In this document: positions 8,937 to 18,128 of the stretch, piece by piece
How positions within the stretch are numbered: position 1 is the first letter of the stretch
Layout: every line of letters starts with the position of its first letter
Source: Pseudomonadota bacterium
GTDB lineage: Bacteria; Pseudomonadota; Gammaproteobacteria; Burkholderiales; Thiobacillaceae
DNA: 64,000 nt
Direction: 5' to 3'
Assembly: GCA_021820845.1 (NCBI GenBank)
Contig: JAKADC010000006.1
Span: 62,001 to 126,000 of the forward strand
The notes under the pieces: generated by a model
Database searches by the model: none
Told to the model about the DNA's origin: nothing
The model's input: the letters and a program-made list of their open reading frames with translations, nothing else
Program-made: the position numbers and the translations under genes

Positions 8937-9599
8937 ATGCGCATCCTGCTGGTTGAAGACGACCCGATGATCGGCGAGGCGGTTGCGACGGCCTTGAAGG
9001 ATGCCGCCTACGCCGTCGATTGGGTGCGCGACGGCAGGACGGCTTCGCACGTCCTCGAGGCGTCCGAGCATCAGGCCGTGCTGCTCGACCTCGGTCTGCC
9101 GGGGCGCGACGGCCTGGAGGTCCTGCGCCGCCTGCGCGAGGGGGACCGCAGGCTTCCGGTCATCATCGTCACTGCACGCGACGGCGTCGACGACCGCATC
9201 CAGGGGCTCGATCTGGGCGCGGACGATTATCTGGTCAAGCCCTTCGACGTCAACGAACTGCTCGCGCGCATGCGTGCCGTGATCCGCCGCCAGGGCGGCC
9301 AGGCGGCGCCGATCCTCGGCAACGGCCGCGTCAGCCTCGATCCGGCTACCCGCGAGGCGGTCTGCGGCGACCGCGCGGTGACGCTCAGCGCGCGAGAGTT
9401 TGCGCTCCTGCAGGCCCTGCTGCTGCGGCCCGGTGCGATCCTGACGCGGTCCGAACTGGAAGAACGAATCTACGGCTGGAACGAGGAGGTCGAGAGCAAC
9501 GCCGTGGATTTTCTGATCCACGGCGTTCGCCGCAAGCTCGGCCAGGACGTGATCAAGAACGTGCGCGGCGCCGGCTGGCGCGTGGACAAGGCGTCGTGA
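8937..9599 (+). CDS. OmpR/PhoB-family response regulator (QseB/PmrA-like)
   Basis: A 220-residue regulator. The receiver domain (1-120) has the acidic pair D8-D9, the phospho-acceptor D51 in LLDLGLPGRDG and the lysine of DDYLVKPF. The C-terminal winged helix (about 125-218) ends RGAGWRVDK, as in the QseB/PmrA group. It lies 28 bp after the second COG4705 gene and overlaps the kinase gene by GTGA, so the pair is one signalling unit that probably controls or senses through the COG4705 proteins. Confidence 0.92.
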   Translation: MRILLVEDDPMIGEAVATALKDAAYAVDWVRDGRTASHVLEASEHQAVLLDLGLPGRDGLEVLRRLREGDRRLPVIIVTARDGVDDRIQGLDLGADDYLVKPFDVNELLARMRAVIRRQGGQAAPILGNGRVSLDPATREAVCGDRAVTLSAREFALLQALLLRPGAILTRSELEERIYGWNEEVESNAVDFLIHGVRRKLGQDVIKNVRGAGWRVDKAS

Positions 9600-10900
9600 G
9601 CCGTTCGCTGCAGCGCCACCTGTCGAAGATGCTGGCCGTGGCCGTCCTGGCCTGCGGCGTGATCGCGACCGCGGTCGCCTTCTATTTCGCCTATGCCGAG
9701 GCGCAGGAATTCCAGGACGATGCCTTGCGGCAGATCGCCGCGCTGAGCGCCGGCGGCGCATCAGACATCCGGCAGCTCGATGCAGCCAGCAAGAGTGTCG
9801 AAGACCCCGAGTCGAGAATCCGCGTGGTCCGTCTTCCCGACGGGCCACGTCCGGTGTGGTTGCCGTCGGACATCGCACCAGGTCTTCACACGCTCGCCGG
9901 AGGCGGTGGGCAGGAGGCAATGCGGGTGTTTGTTCGCGATACCGGACATGGCGGTCGTCTCGCCGTCGCGCAGTCGACCGACAGCCGCAACGAGATCGCG
10001 CTCAACAGCGCGCTGCGTACGCTGATCCCGCTGTTGTTGTTGCTGCCGCTGCTGATCGGGCTGATCGCGTTCATTGTGCGCGGCGAATTCGGGCCCATCC
10101 GGCGGCTTGCAGAGGAACTCGACAGGCAGTCGGCCGAACGCCCGACGTTGCTGCCCCGGCATGACCTGCCGGACGAAATCGCGCCTTTCGTCGACGCCAT
10201 CAACCGGCTCCTTGCGCGTGTCGACACGATGATCGCCGAGCAGCGCCGGTTCGTCGCCGACGCCGCGCATGAATTGCGCACGCCGCTCACGGCGCTTGCG
10301 CTCCAGGCGCAGAACCTCGCTCAGGCAACGTCTCCGGCCGACATGCGCGAGCGCCTGGTCCCCCTCCAGGCGGGAGTCGAGCGGGCGCGCAGGCTGACCG
10401 TGCAGCTGCTCGATCTGGCGCGGCTCCAGGCCAGCGAAGCGGCATGGGCCGACGTCGACGTGCAGGCATTTGCACGCGAGCTGATCGCCGAATTCCATCC
10501 CGTGGCCGAGGCGGCTGGAATCGACCTGGGCATGGAGGACGCCGGATTGAAGTCGATGCGGAACGATCCGCGGGCGCTCGGTCTGATCATCCGCAATGCG
10601 CTGGAAAACGCCCTCAAGTACACGCCGCGTGGCGGCGAAGTGACGCTGCGTTTGCGGCGCGATGGCAACCAGGCCCTGGTCGAGGTGGCCGATACCGGCC
10701 CGGGCATTCCCGAGACGGAACTGCAGCATGCCTTCGATGCCTTCCATCGGCTGTCAACCGGGGGGGAAGGCAGCGGTCTGGGGCTGGCGATCGCGCGGGA
10801 AGCCGCAGTCCAGTTGGGGGGGGCGGTGAGCCTCCGGAATCGGGACGATCGGGCCGGGCTGGTGTTTTGCTACGCGCAGCCTCTTGAACCAAGCGACTAG
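9596..10900 (+). CDS. Sensor histidine kinase (QseC-like)
   Basis: A 434-residue membrane kinase starting at a GTG that overlaps the regulator stop. It has a transmembrane helix at about residues 12-32, a periplasmic sensor of about 110 residues, a second helix near 145-165, a HAMP-like linker, the H-box AAHELRTPL with the phospho-histidine at residue 225, the N-box NALENALKY and the ATP lid motifs DTGPGIP and GSGLGLAIA. It phosphorylates the adjacent OmpR-type regulator. The signal is unknown. Confidence 0.9.
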   Translation: MSRSLQRHLSKMLAVAVLACGVIATAVAFYFAYAEAQEFQDDALRQIAALSAGGASDIRQLDAASKSVEDPESRIRVVRLPDGPRPVWLPSDIAPGLHTLAGGGGQEAMRVFVRDTGHGGRLAVAQSTDSRNEIALNSALRTLIPLLLLLPLLIGLIAFIVRGEFGPIRRLAEELDRQSAERPTLLPRHDLPDEIAPFVDAINRLLARVDTMIAEQRRFVADAAHELRTPLTALALQAQNLAQATSPADMRERLVPLQAGVERARRLTVQLLDLARLQASEAAWADVDVQAFARELIAEFHPVAEAAGIDLGMEDAGLKSMRNDPRALGLIIRNALENALKYTPRGGEVTLRLRRDGNQALVEVADTGPGIPETELQHAFDAFHRLSTGGEGSGLGLAIAREAAVQLGGAVSLRNRDDRAGLVFCYAQPLEPSD

Positions 10901-11457
10901 GTGGTTTGCAGTTTCCACGGTGGCTGGGTTGACCGACGATTCGTCAGCGATTTTGCTTCGCCTGGCGGCTGATCACAGCGTATCCAACTGAGTGCCGGCT
11001 CGCCATATGACCAGCCCTCCGTTTGAGTTGCCCCGGCGTCGCGCCCTCTGCCCAAGGGGGCGTTCAGACACGCCATCAATCCCCTGCACGGATAACCTAG
11101 TTTCTGTCCGGGCAGGTAAGCGGCAAGTCGGCATTGCACGGCCTTTCACAGGGCGTAGCGTCTCAGCGTCGGAAACCTGTACGACACCGGCCGTTCAATT
11201 GAGCCATCGCCAGCGACGGCATTGGCCGGGGATCGGAAGTCGGCCGAAGCCGTCATTTGGTAGTTGATCTCGCAGCGTCTGGTATCGGCCAGATTACTGA
11301 CATTCGGCGCACAAGCTTGTGGCCAGGAACCCTGCAACATAAGGCGCTCAATTCCGCCGAACTCAAATCCATCGGCCTTATCAGACGTAGGTGAGCATCT
11401 TCTTCAAAGGCACACCCAATTCACCGTGACCAACAAAATGCTCAGAAAACCATCTAA
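10901..11457. other. Non-coding gap, no gene recognised
   Basis: About 560 bp between the kinase gene and the DUF3761 gene. Only short reading frames occur on either strand; none has a good ribosome site, a recognisable motif or a signal peptide. Base composition is less GC-rich than in the neighbouring genes. It may be decayed coding sequence, but I cannot name a source. Confidence 0.5.
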
Positions 11458-11479
11458 GCTGAGCGTCAGCCGGCTCAGC
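11458..11479. repeat. Small inverted repeat upstream of the DUF3761 gene
   Basis: Arms GCTGAGC and GCTCAGC with an 8-nt loop, ending 32 bp before the start codon. It could be an operator or a 5-prime leader hairpin. No T-run follows, so it is not an obvious terminator. Confidence 0.35.
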
Positions 11480-11511
11480 CGGTGTTCACACTAACCTTAA
11501 CGGAGGAACTG

Positions 11512-11952
11512 ATGAAATTCTTGCTCGCATTCATGACCGTCGTCGCTGGCGTCTTCGCCTCAACCGTGGCGCTCGCGCAAGCACCGGCCGGCTCGACCGG
11601 CATGTGCAACGACGGGTCATACACAACCAACGCGACCAAGAAAGGCGCATGTGCCGGACACAAGGGTGTGAAGGATTGGTATGGCGCCCCCGCAGCCAAG
11701 CCGGCCGCCGCAGCACCCGCGCCGGCCGCCACGGCACCGGCGAAGGCCGCGACCAAGCCTGCCGCTGCCAAGGCATCACCCGCCACGGGAGGCGGTTCCG
11801 GCCAAGTATGGGTGAACGCGGAAAGCAAGGTCTATCATTGCCCTGGAACCCGCTACTATGGCAAGACCAAGCAGGGTCAGTACATGACCGAAGCCGCGGC
11901 CAAGGCGGCTGGCAACCGCCCTGACCATGGGAAGGGCTGCGCCGCCAAGTGA
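11512..11952 (+). CDS. Secreted DUF3761-domain protein
   Basis: A 146-residue protein with a signal peptide cut near ALA-QA, an N-terminal DUF3761 stretch (CNDGSYTTNATKKGACAGHK), an Ala/Pro/Lys-rich linker at about residues 62-95, and a C-terminal module with KVYHCPGTRYYGKTKQG and a last Cys. The start has cggagg 7 nt upstream. The two Cys-containing modules joined by a flexible linker look like surface or periplasmic binding modules. The function is unknown and the gene appears monocistronic. Confidence 0.75.
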   Translation: MKFLLAFMTVVAGVFASTVALAQAPAGSTGMCNDGSYTTNATKKGACAGHKGVKDWYGAPAAKPAAAAPAPAATAPAKAATKPAAAKASPATGGGSGQVWVNAESKVYHCPGTRYYGKTKQGQYMTEAAAKAAGNRPDHGKGCAAK

Positions 11953-12024
11953 TCCATTTTCGGCCTGCCCCCCACTAGCTAGGCAGCCCGGACCTCCTTC
12001 TTCGAGCGATCGAAGAGGGAGCTT

Positions 12025-12441
12025 CTATCCGAACAGCTTGCTCTTCAGCAGTTCAAGTCCTGTGGACATGAGGTCGCTCCCCTCTGGAACGCTGCCATTG
12101 GGCGTGAGCTTATCCACGATCTGCGGTAAAAACTCGGCAAGCTTCCCCGAGGCCTCCTCGGGACTGATCCCCAGCTTGCCGGCGATTTGACTGACTTGCT
12201 CGCTACCGAGAATGCTCTGTATCTGCTCGGAAGAGATAGGCAGGTTCTGGCCCGTCGAAACCCATGAATTGATGACCTCGCCCAAACCGCCTTTCTGGAA
12301 GGATTGGACGAGTCCGGACAGCCCCCCGGTCTCCGGGTTGTTGACCAGATGCATGATGTTGCCGAGAAGCGAGCTCTCACCTTCGGCTGCCGCGCCTGCG
12401 GAGCCGCCCATTGCGCCAGCGATTTGATCAAGTAGGCCCAT
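12025..12441 (-). CDS. YidB-family protein (DUF937)
   Basis: A 138-residue protein starting MGLLDQIAG, with the DUF937 core GGLSGLVQSFQKGGLGEVINSWV and QIAGKLGISPEEAS. The family is widespread and of unknown biochemical function. The start at 12441 matches family N-termini and is preceded by aagga. It converges with the DUF3761 gene across a 72-bp gap. Confidence 0.85.
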   Translation of the reverse strand: MGLLDQIAGAMGGSAGAAAEGESSLLGNIMHLVNNPETGGLSGLVQSFQKGGLGEVINSWVSTGQNLPISSEQIQSILGSEQVSQIAGKLGISPEEASGKLAEFLPQIVDKLTPNGSVPEGSDLMSTGLELLKSKLFG

Positions 12442-12639
12442 TTCAGTCCTTTCGTGAGAGTTTTTTGAAACACTAGGGATCAATAGTTTTTGAATATAGG
12501 TCATCGGATGCCCGCTGCGATCATAGGAGCTTTCAGTTTCCCGGGGCGCGGCTGGCTGCCCGCCAATCCAGACGGCCGTGCGATCTCGGCAGAACGAATT
12601 CCTTGGCTGGATTGGCGAAACCAGCGCTCAGGCTGCGAT

Positions 12640-12780
12640 GCGCGCCGGACGGTATTCAAGCCGACGCTCTTGCTCTCCTTGCTCATGTTCAAGCCCTCGG
12701 CATAAACGAATTCGACATCGGTCATGCCGATGAAGCCGAGGAAGTTGCGCACGTACGTGCGGAAAATCCATCTTGGAAAC
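12640..12780 (-). pseudogene. azoR (FMN-dependent NADH-azoreductase) C-terminal remnant
   Basis: On the minus strand this stretch encodes YVRNFLGFIGMTDVEFVYAE followed by GLNM, which is the conserved C-terminal part of AzoR-type azoreductases. The rest of the enzyme (about 150 N-terminal residues with the FMN site) is missing, and the reading frame runs into unrelated sequence on both sides within 12501-12809. I read it as the surviving end of a deleted azoR gene. The rest of the gap 12442-12892 holds nothing I recognise. Confidence 0.65.
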
Positions 12781-12892
12781 ATCCTTTCGCAGTTGGGGTA
12801 TTCGCCCAAGCCTGTGCTGTTACAGGCTACGGGCGGGAGGATTGTGGCGCGGAATCAAACCAGGTTCTTGCCCATCCATTTTTCGGTTCGCA

Positions 12893-14053
12893 TCAGAACG
12901 TTGGAAGCGCAGGCTCGTCGTTGGCGGTGACGGCCATGCCCTCGATTTCGACCAGCCATTCCGGCCGGCATACCGCGGCCTGGACGATGACGGCCGGCAG
13001 GTCCGGATAGCGCTCGCGCAGATAGCCCTCGACCGCGTGAAAGTCGGCCGGGTCGCGCAGATAGACGATGAGGTGCTGCATGTCGTCGAAACACGCGTTC
13101 CCCGAGCGCAGCAGGGCATCGACATTTTCGACTGCGCGGTCAAGTTGCCTGAGCACGTTCCCGACGTGGAGCACCTCGCCCCGGGCGTCGATGCTCGCCG
13201 TTCCCGAGATGAAGTGGTGCGCACGGTCGGCATAGGCGATGCGCGTGCCCCGCTCGAAGGTCACGTTGTAATCCTTGGTCGGGCACAGGCGGCTGAAGTC
13301 ATTGAGGAACGAGCGCTGTCCCGGAGCAAGGTCGAGGTTCGAATAGGCGTCCATGGACACGACGTCGAACGGGTGGGCGCACGCGCCTTCGATTCCCGTG
13401 GAGGAGATATAGAACGTGTCGCGGGTGAGCCCATGGCGGTCGAACAGCGCCCGCCGGCTGTCGACCATGTCCTGATAGAAGACGTCCACGCCCTTCATGT
13501 AGATCCAGGTCCTGACGCAGTGGTCGGCGAGACGGCCGCCCTGGGCGGTGATGGTGCCGATCAGATCGTTGAAGATGTTGCGGGTTTGTCCCGCCGCATT
13601 GGTGGACAGATCGCGTGCGCCTTCGCAGAGCCGCGTGCTCCAGAGGTGGCGCGACCCGTTCTTGCTCACCAGCACGTGCCTGGGCGACAAGCGTTGTTTC
13701 ACGGGCCTGTCCGGGCCTTCGACGTGATAGGCGAGCAGGGCGATCTTCGACGCAGGCAGGGGCTGTTGCTGGACGATCGAGACCGCGACCGGATTGTCCG
13801 CGGCGTCGCGCACAAGATCGGTTTCGCACAGCATGGGGACCTGGTTGACCGCATCGCTGAGGAAAATCCGCCTGAACATGGCCGTTTCAGGAGCAAGGCC
13901 CAAGGCTTCCCGGGCTTCCGCATAGCGCGCCTGGACGAGCCTGACCTGTTCTTCCAGGCCAAGCGTATGAGGCGCGTCTACGGAGACGAAATGCTCCGAG
14001 CCCCCCGTTGCACCGTGGAAGCTCTTGTATGCAATCCCGCTATTGCCGCTCAT
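12893..14053 (-). CDS. Tandem RidA/YjgF-fold protein, possibly chorismatase-like
   Basis: A 386-residue protein. Residues about 260-386 are a clear RidA domain (GTASIDARGEVLHVGNV, VENVDALL, DMQHLIVYLRD, VIVQAAVCRPEWLVEIEG). The N-terminal half also looks YjgF-like (LSTNAAGQTRNIFNDLIG, VRTWIYMKGVD). Double-YjgF architecture occurs in chorismatases such as FkbO/Hyg5 and XanB2 and in uncharacterised Rid-like proteins. I cannot decide between chorismate hydrolysis and imine hydrolysis from sequence alone. No aryl-polyene or xanthomonadin genes are adjacent. Single gene, opposite to pilA. Confidence 0.6.
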   Translation of the reverse strand: MSGNSGIAYKSFHGATGGSEHFVSVDAPHTLGLEEQVRLVQARYAEAREALGLAPETAMFRRIFLSDAVNQVPMLCETDLVRDAADNPVAVSIVQQQPLPASKIALLAYHVEGPDRPVKQRLSPRHVLVSKNGSRHLWSTRLCEGARDLSTNAAGQTRNIFNDLIGTITAQGGRLADHCVRTWIYMKGVDVFYQDMVDSRRALFDRHGLTRDTFYISSTGIEGACAHPFDVVSMDAYSNLDLAPGQRSFLNDFSRLCPTKDYNVTFERGTRIAYADRAHHFISGTASIDARGEVLHVGNVLRQLDRAVENVDALLRSGNACFDDMQHLIVYLRDPADFHAVEGYLRERYPDLPAVIVQAAVCRPEWLVEIEGMAVTANDEPALPTF

Positions 14054-14163
14054 GGTCGTGCGCTGTCTTTTCCGGTAGAAGAGAACCGGATCGTATTGTC
14101 CACATAAAAGCGGGTATTGAAAACGGCTAAATTGGCACCCAGGCCAACGACGTGACGAAAAAT

Positions 14164-14189
14164 GTCAGGTGCTGTCAGGCCGGGTCAGG
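14164..14189. promoter_or_regulatory. Phased gtcagg repeats, candidate PilR enhancer site
   Basis: Three direct copies of gtcagg start at 14164, 14174 and 14184, exactly 10 bp apart, so they face one side of the helix. They lie 130-160 bp upstream of the sigma54 promoter of pilA, where an enhancer-binding activator such as PilR would sit; PilR sites in Pseudomonas contain a TGTC core. No other clear gene between them and pilA. Confidence 0.55.
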
Positions 14190-14320
14190 TTAAGGCGCCT
14201 CGGTTCTGGAAAGAAGCAACGCCGGGCACCGCGCAAGAAAACGCGCAGGACGGCCGGAAACGCACGCGGGCGGGCTTTGCAGAGGACGGGTCGTGCAAAA
14301 ACGTGGCCCGCTCCTAAAGT

Positions 14321-14336
14321 TGGCACGGCACCTGCT
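14321..14336 (+). promoter_or_regulatory. Sigma54 promoter of pilA
   Basis: TGGCACggcaccTGCT, with GG at 14322-14323 and GC at 14334-14335, exactly the 10-nt spacing of -24/-12 promoters. It lies 61 bp upstream of the pilA start. RpoN-dependent transcription is the rule for type IV pilin genes. Confidence 0.82.
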
Positions 14337-14396
14337 CGTTAAAGCTCCAGACACGGGAGGAACGTGTTCTGTTGCCCAATCAAAGGAGATTTTCAA

Positions 14397-14825
14397 ATGC
14401 GTAAAGTTCAACAAGGTTTCACCCTCATCGAACTGATGATTGTCGTTGCGATCATCGGTATTCTGGCCGCGATCGCGATTCCGGCGTATCAGGATTACAC
14501 GGCACGTGCCCAGGCTTCGGAAGGCTTCACCCTCCTCGACGGGCTGAAGACCCCTATTACCGAAGCCGTTAGTGGCCAAGGCCTGGCGGGTGGCTGTGTT
14601 GGCCCTGCGAACGCCGTTCTCGCAGGTAAATATGTCAGCGGGACTACTTTCACCGTGAACGGCACCACTTGCGCGATTCAAGTGACCTATGTGACGACCG
14701 CGAGCCCCAAGATTAGCGGTGCAACGGCAACCATGAGTTATGATTCTGCCGCTGCGGCTGGCACTAATCCTTGGACTTGCAGCACCACGCTGCCCGCTGG
14801 CGTGAAGCCGGCTTCCTGCCCCTAA
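14397..14825 (+). CDS. pilA: Type IV pilin
   Basis: A 142-residue prepilin with a short leader MRKVQQG cleaved before Phe, the key Glu at mature position 5, and the invariant hydrophobic helix ([20 protein letters not shown]). Two C-terminal cysteines in WTCSTT and PASC form the usual D-region disulfide loop; two more (GGC and TTC) lie in the globular head. The start has aaaggag upstream. A sigma54 promoter precedes it and a strong terminator follows, so it is monocistronic. It is the major structural subunit for twitching, adhesion or DNA uptake. Confidence 0.93.
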   Translation: MRKVQQGFTLIELMIVVAIIGILAAIAIPAYQDYTARAQASEGFTLLDGLKTPITEAVSGQGLAGGCVGPANAVLAGKYVSGTTFTVNGTTCAIQVTYVTTASPKISGATATMSYDSAAAAGTNPWTCSTTLPAGVKPASCP

Positions 14826-14864
14826 AGGCGCGGACCTATGGCTTGATTCGTCAAGCCGCAACTG

Positions 14865-14892
14865 AAAAGAGCCTCCTTCGGGAGGCTTTTTC
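14865..14892 (+). terminator. Intrinsic terminator of pilA
   Basis: Hairpin gcctcc-ttcg-ggaggc flanked by aaaaga upstream and tttttc downstream, a UUCG-type tetraloop with a U-run, 40 bp after the pilin stop. The following bases to 15043 hold no recognisable gene. Confidence 0.9.
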
Positions 14893-15043
14893 ATTTGAGA
14901 GCAGGAAAAGGTAATCGTGTCTGACTCCATTTCTTTGGCCCCATTTCTTTATCGTTCACGCGATGATCGCGCCCACGAGGCAGCGAGGTCGGGTCGGATA
15001 GTTGTCGGGTGCGGTGCCGGGAACGGGGTGGCTGCGTGGCGCC

Positions 15044-15476
15044 TCAGCCGAGGGTCGCCACCAACGCAAACACAACACCCGGTGAAAAGCCCCGTCCCTG
15101 CAGGAACCGGATCTGGCGGGCCTTTTCGTTCGCGTCTGCGGGCGGTGTGCCGAATTTCTTTAGCCAAACCTCGCGCGCGCGCTCGAGTTCGCCGTCGCGG
15201 TTCGCATTCAGCACGTCCCCGATGACGGCGTCGTTGACACCGCGCTGACGCAGGTCGTAGGCGAGCTTGACGCTCCCCGCCCGCGCGCGATGATCGGCGA
15301 CCCAGCTTTCGGCAAACCGCCGGTCCGACAACCAATTCTTCTGCTCGAATTCATCAAGTAGCGGGGTGATCTCTTCCGGCAAAAAACCCGCAAGCTCGAG
15401 CTTGCGGGCCAGTTCGAAGCGGCTGTGCTCCCGCCGCGCCAGGAGGCGCAGCGCGCGCTCGCGCAGCTCGCCGGGC

Positions 15477-15502
<26 letters not shown>
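15044..15502 (-). CDS. recX: Regulatory protein RecX
   Basis: A 152-residue RecX with the repeated three-helix modules ([42 protein letters not shown]). RecX binds RecA filaments and dampens recombination and co-protease activity. The gene starts inside the last 26 bp of recA on the same strand, the usual translational coupling of recA-recX. Confidence 0.92.
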
Positions 15503-16529
<1,027 letters not shown>

Positions 16530-16588
16530 CTTGTCTCTCCTGGTGGTTAGCGGTGAACGGGCAGGCGGCGATGCGTCTGCATGGCCGA

Positions 16589-16617
16589 AATGTAGGCGAT
16601 ACATTCATGCATGTCAA
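16589..16617 (-). promoter_or_regulatory. recA sigma70 promoter with overlapping dyad
   Basis: On the minus strand TTGACA (16617-16612), 17 bp, TACATT (16594-16589). The -10 overlaps a perfect inverted repeat ATGTA-ggcga-TACAT at 16590-16604. Its TGTA-N5-TACA core resembles a LexA box one base short, but no canonical CTGT-N8-ACAG site is present, so the repressor is uncertain. Confidence 0.65.
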
Positions 16618-16656
16618 TAAAAAATATCACCTATGTATAAAAGACGACATGACAGA

Positions 16657-16684
16657 TTGTATCCGGCCGATGCCGGCCTATAAT
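16657..16684 (+). promoter_or_regulatory. Sigma70 promoter of the WYL gene with spacer palindrome
   Basis: TTGTAT at 16657-16662, 16 bp, TATAAT at 16679-16684, giving a start about 20 bp before the WYL gene. The spacer contains CCGGC-cgat-GCCGG (16663-16676), well placed as an operator, perhaps for the WYL protein itself. Confidence 0.55.
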
Positions 16685-16712
16685 CCGGCGCAATGGCTCG
16701 AGCGGAGGAGCG

Positions 16713-17609
16713 ATGATTACAAAGGAAAAAATGCGCCTCGACCTGAAATGGGCGACGCGCCAGCGGCTGCAATACATCGAGATCATGGCCTGGTACGCCG
16801 GGGTGGTGACGCGCAGCGACGTCGCCCGTGCCTTCGGCCTGTCGGACCCGGCCGCGACCAAGGATCTCAAGCTCTACGGCGACCTGGCCCCGGGCAATCT
16901 CGTCTACCATCACGGCGTGTTCGGCTTCGTTCCGGCGGCGGGCTTTGCGGCGGCGTTCGCCGACCTCGCGCCCGCCGCCGTGCTGCCGGTCATCGCCGCG
17001 AACCTGGCGGTGGCCAACGGGCCGTACGGCGACGCGCTCGTGTACGGCCTGCCGACCGCGTCGCTGCCCCTGCCGGCGCGCCTGCCCGGCCCGCACACCC
17101 TGGCCCAGATCACCCGCGCGATTTACCGCCGGCGCAAGTTGCGCGTCGGCTACCGCTCCCTGTCGGGGCGCGAGAGCGGGACGGAGCGGTCGCTCGAACC
17201 TCACACGCTGGTCAATACGGGACTGCGCTGGCACGTGCGGGCATATAGCGAGGACACCTGCGACTTTCGCGACTTCGTGCTGTCGCGCGTGATGACGGCC
17301 GAATGCCTGGAGGCGCCCGCCGAATCCGGCGAACAGTACGACGATGACTGGGTGGAGTCGGTGAATCTCCGGCTTGCGCCGCACGGCGGGCTCGATGCCG
17401 CCAGGCGCGAGAGCCTGCTGCTGGATTACGGCGCGAGCGGCGAGGTCATCGAGGTGAACGTGCGCCGGGCGCTGCTGGGCTATGTGTTGCAGCGGCTGGC
17501 CGTCGACACGACGCCCGGCCATACGCTGGACCCGAACGCCTACCAGTTGATGCTGCTGAACCGCGACGAGATCGAGCCGTTCGCGGCGTGGGCGTTCCGC
17601 GAGCGGTAA
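16713..17609 (+). CDS. WYL-domain transcriptional regulator (BrxR/CapW-like layout)
   Basis: A 298-residue regulator: N-terminal winged helix at about residues 1-75 (RQRLQYIEIMAWYAGVVTRSDV), WYL domain at about 130-215 (VGYRSLSGRES, LVNTGLRWHVRAYSEDT, FRDFVLSRV) and a C-terminal extension. WYL domains bind nucleic-acid or nucleotide ligands, and proteins with this layout regulate DNA-damage or phage-defence genes. It is transcribed away from recA, and no defence operon follows it. The ribosome site ggagga is 4-9 nt upstream of ATG 16713. Confidence 0.85.
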   Translation: MITKEKMRLDLKWATRQRLQYIEIMAWYAGVVTRSDVARAFGLSDPAATKDLKLYGDLAPGNLVYHHGVFGFVPAAGFAAAFADLAPAAVLPVIAANLAVANGPYGDALVYGLPTASLPLPARLPGPHTLAQITRAIYRRRKLRVGYRSLSGRESGTERSLEPHTLVNTGLRWHVRAYSEDTCDFRDFVLSRVMTAECLEAPAESGEQYDDDWVESVNLRLAPHGGLDAARRESLLLDYGASGEVIEVNVRRALLGYVLQRLAVDTTPGHTLDPNAYQLMLLNRDEIEPFAAWAFRER

Positions 17610-17630
17610 GCGGGACGCGAGGTCTGTCGC

Positions 17631-18128
17631 CTACCCGATCAATTCGATGAGTCCGCGCAGCGCGGCCGCCACTGCACGCGAGCGGATTTCCTCGCGGTCG
17701 CCGTCGAGCCGGCAGGTGGACGACATGACGGTGCCGTCCGCCAGCGCCCAGCCGTAGCACACGAGGCCGACCGGCTTTTCCCGGGTGCCGCCGCCGGGGC
17801 CCGCGATGCCGGAAACGGCGAGGGCCGCCTGCGCGTGGCTGTGCTTGAGCGCGCCGGCCGCCATCGCCGCGGCCGTCTGCTCGGAAACCGCGCCGTGGGC
17901 GGCGAGGGTGTCTTCCGGCACGCCGAGCATCTCCACCTTGGCGGCGTTGGCGTAGGTGATGAAGCCGCGCTCGTACCAGTGCGAACTGCCGGGCAGCGAG
18001 GTGAGCAATTCCCCGATCCAGCCGCCGGTGCACGATTCGGCGGTGGCGAGCATCCAGCCGCGCGCGCGCAGCCTGTCGGCGACTTCCGTCGCAAGTTGAT
18101 GCAGTTCTTCGTCGCTTACACGTGCCAT
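17631..18128 (-). CDS. pncC: Nicotinamide-nucleotide amidase (CinA C-terminal domain family)
   Basis: A 165-residue stand-alone CinA-C domain with the conserved TAESCTGGWIGELLTSLPGSS, FITYANAAKVEMLGV and VSGIAGPGGGT motifs. PncC deamidates NMN to nicotinate mononucleotide in pyridine-nucleotide salvage. It overlaps pgpA by 13 bp and ends the ribE-to-pncC operon. The longer in-frame upstream stretch matches only pgpA read in another frame and is not used. Confidence 0.92.
   Translation of the reverse strand: MARVSDEELHQLATEVADRLRARGWMLATAESCTGGWIGELLTSLPGSSHWYERGFITYANAAKVEMLGVPEDTLAAHGAVSEQTAAAMAAGALKHSHAQAALAVSGIAGPGGGTREKPVGLVCYGWALADGTVMSSTCRLDGDREEIRSRAVAAALRGLIELIG

Noticed and set aside
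10897-11340. Small open frames in the gap after the histidine kinase
   Set aside because: No ribosome sites, no signal peptides, no recognisable motif.
13320-13345. T-loop-like ggttcgaat suggesting a tRNA
   Set aside because: It lies inside the tandem RidA gene and no acceptor or anticodon stems can be drawn around it.
16530-16712. Canonical LexA (SOS) box at recA
   Set aside because: No CTGT-N8-ACAG site; the nearest dyad has a 5-base spacer and is listed only as a candidate operator.
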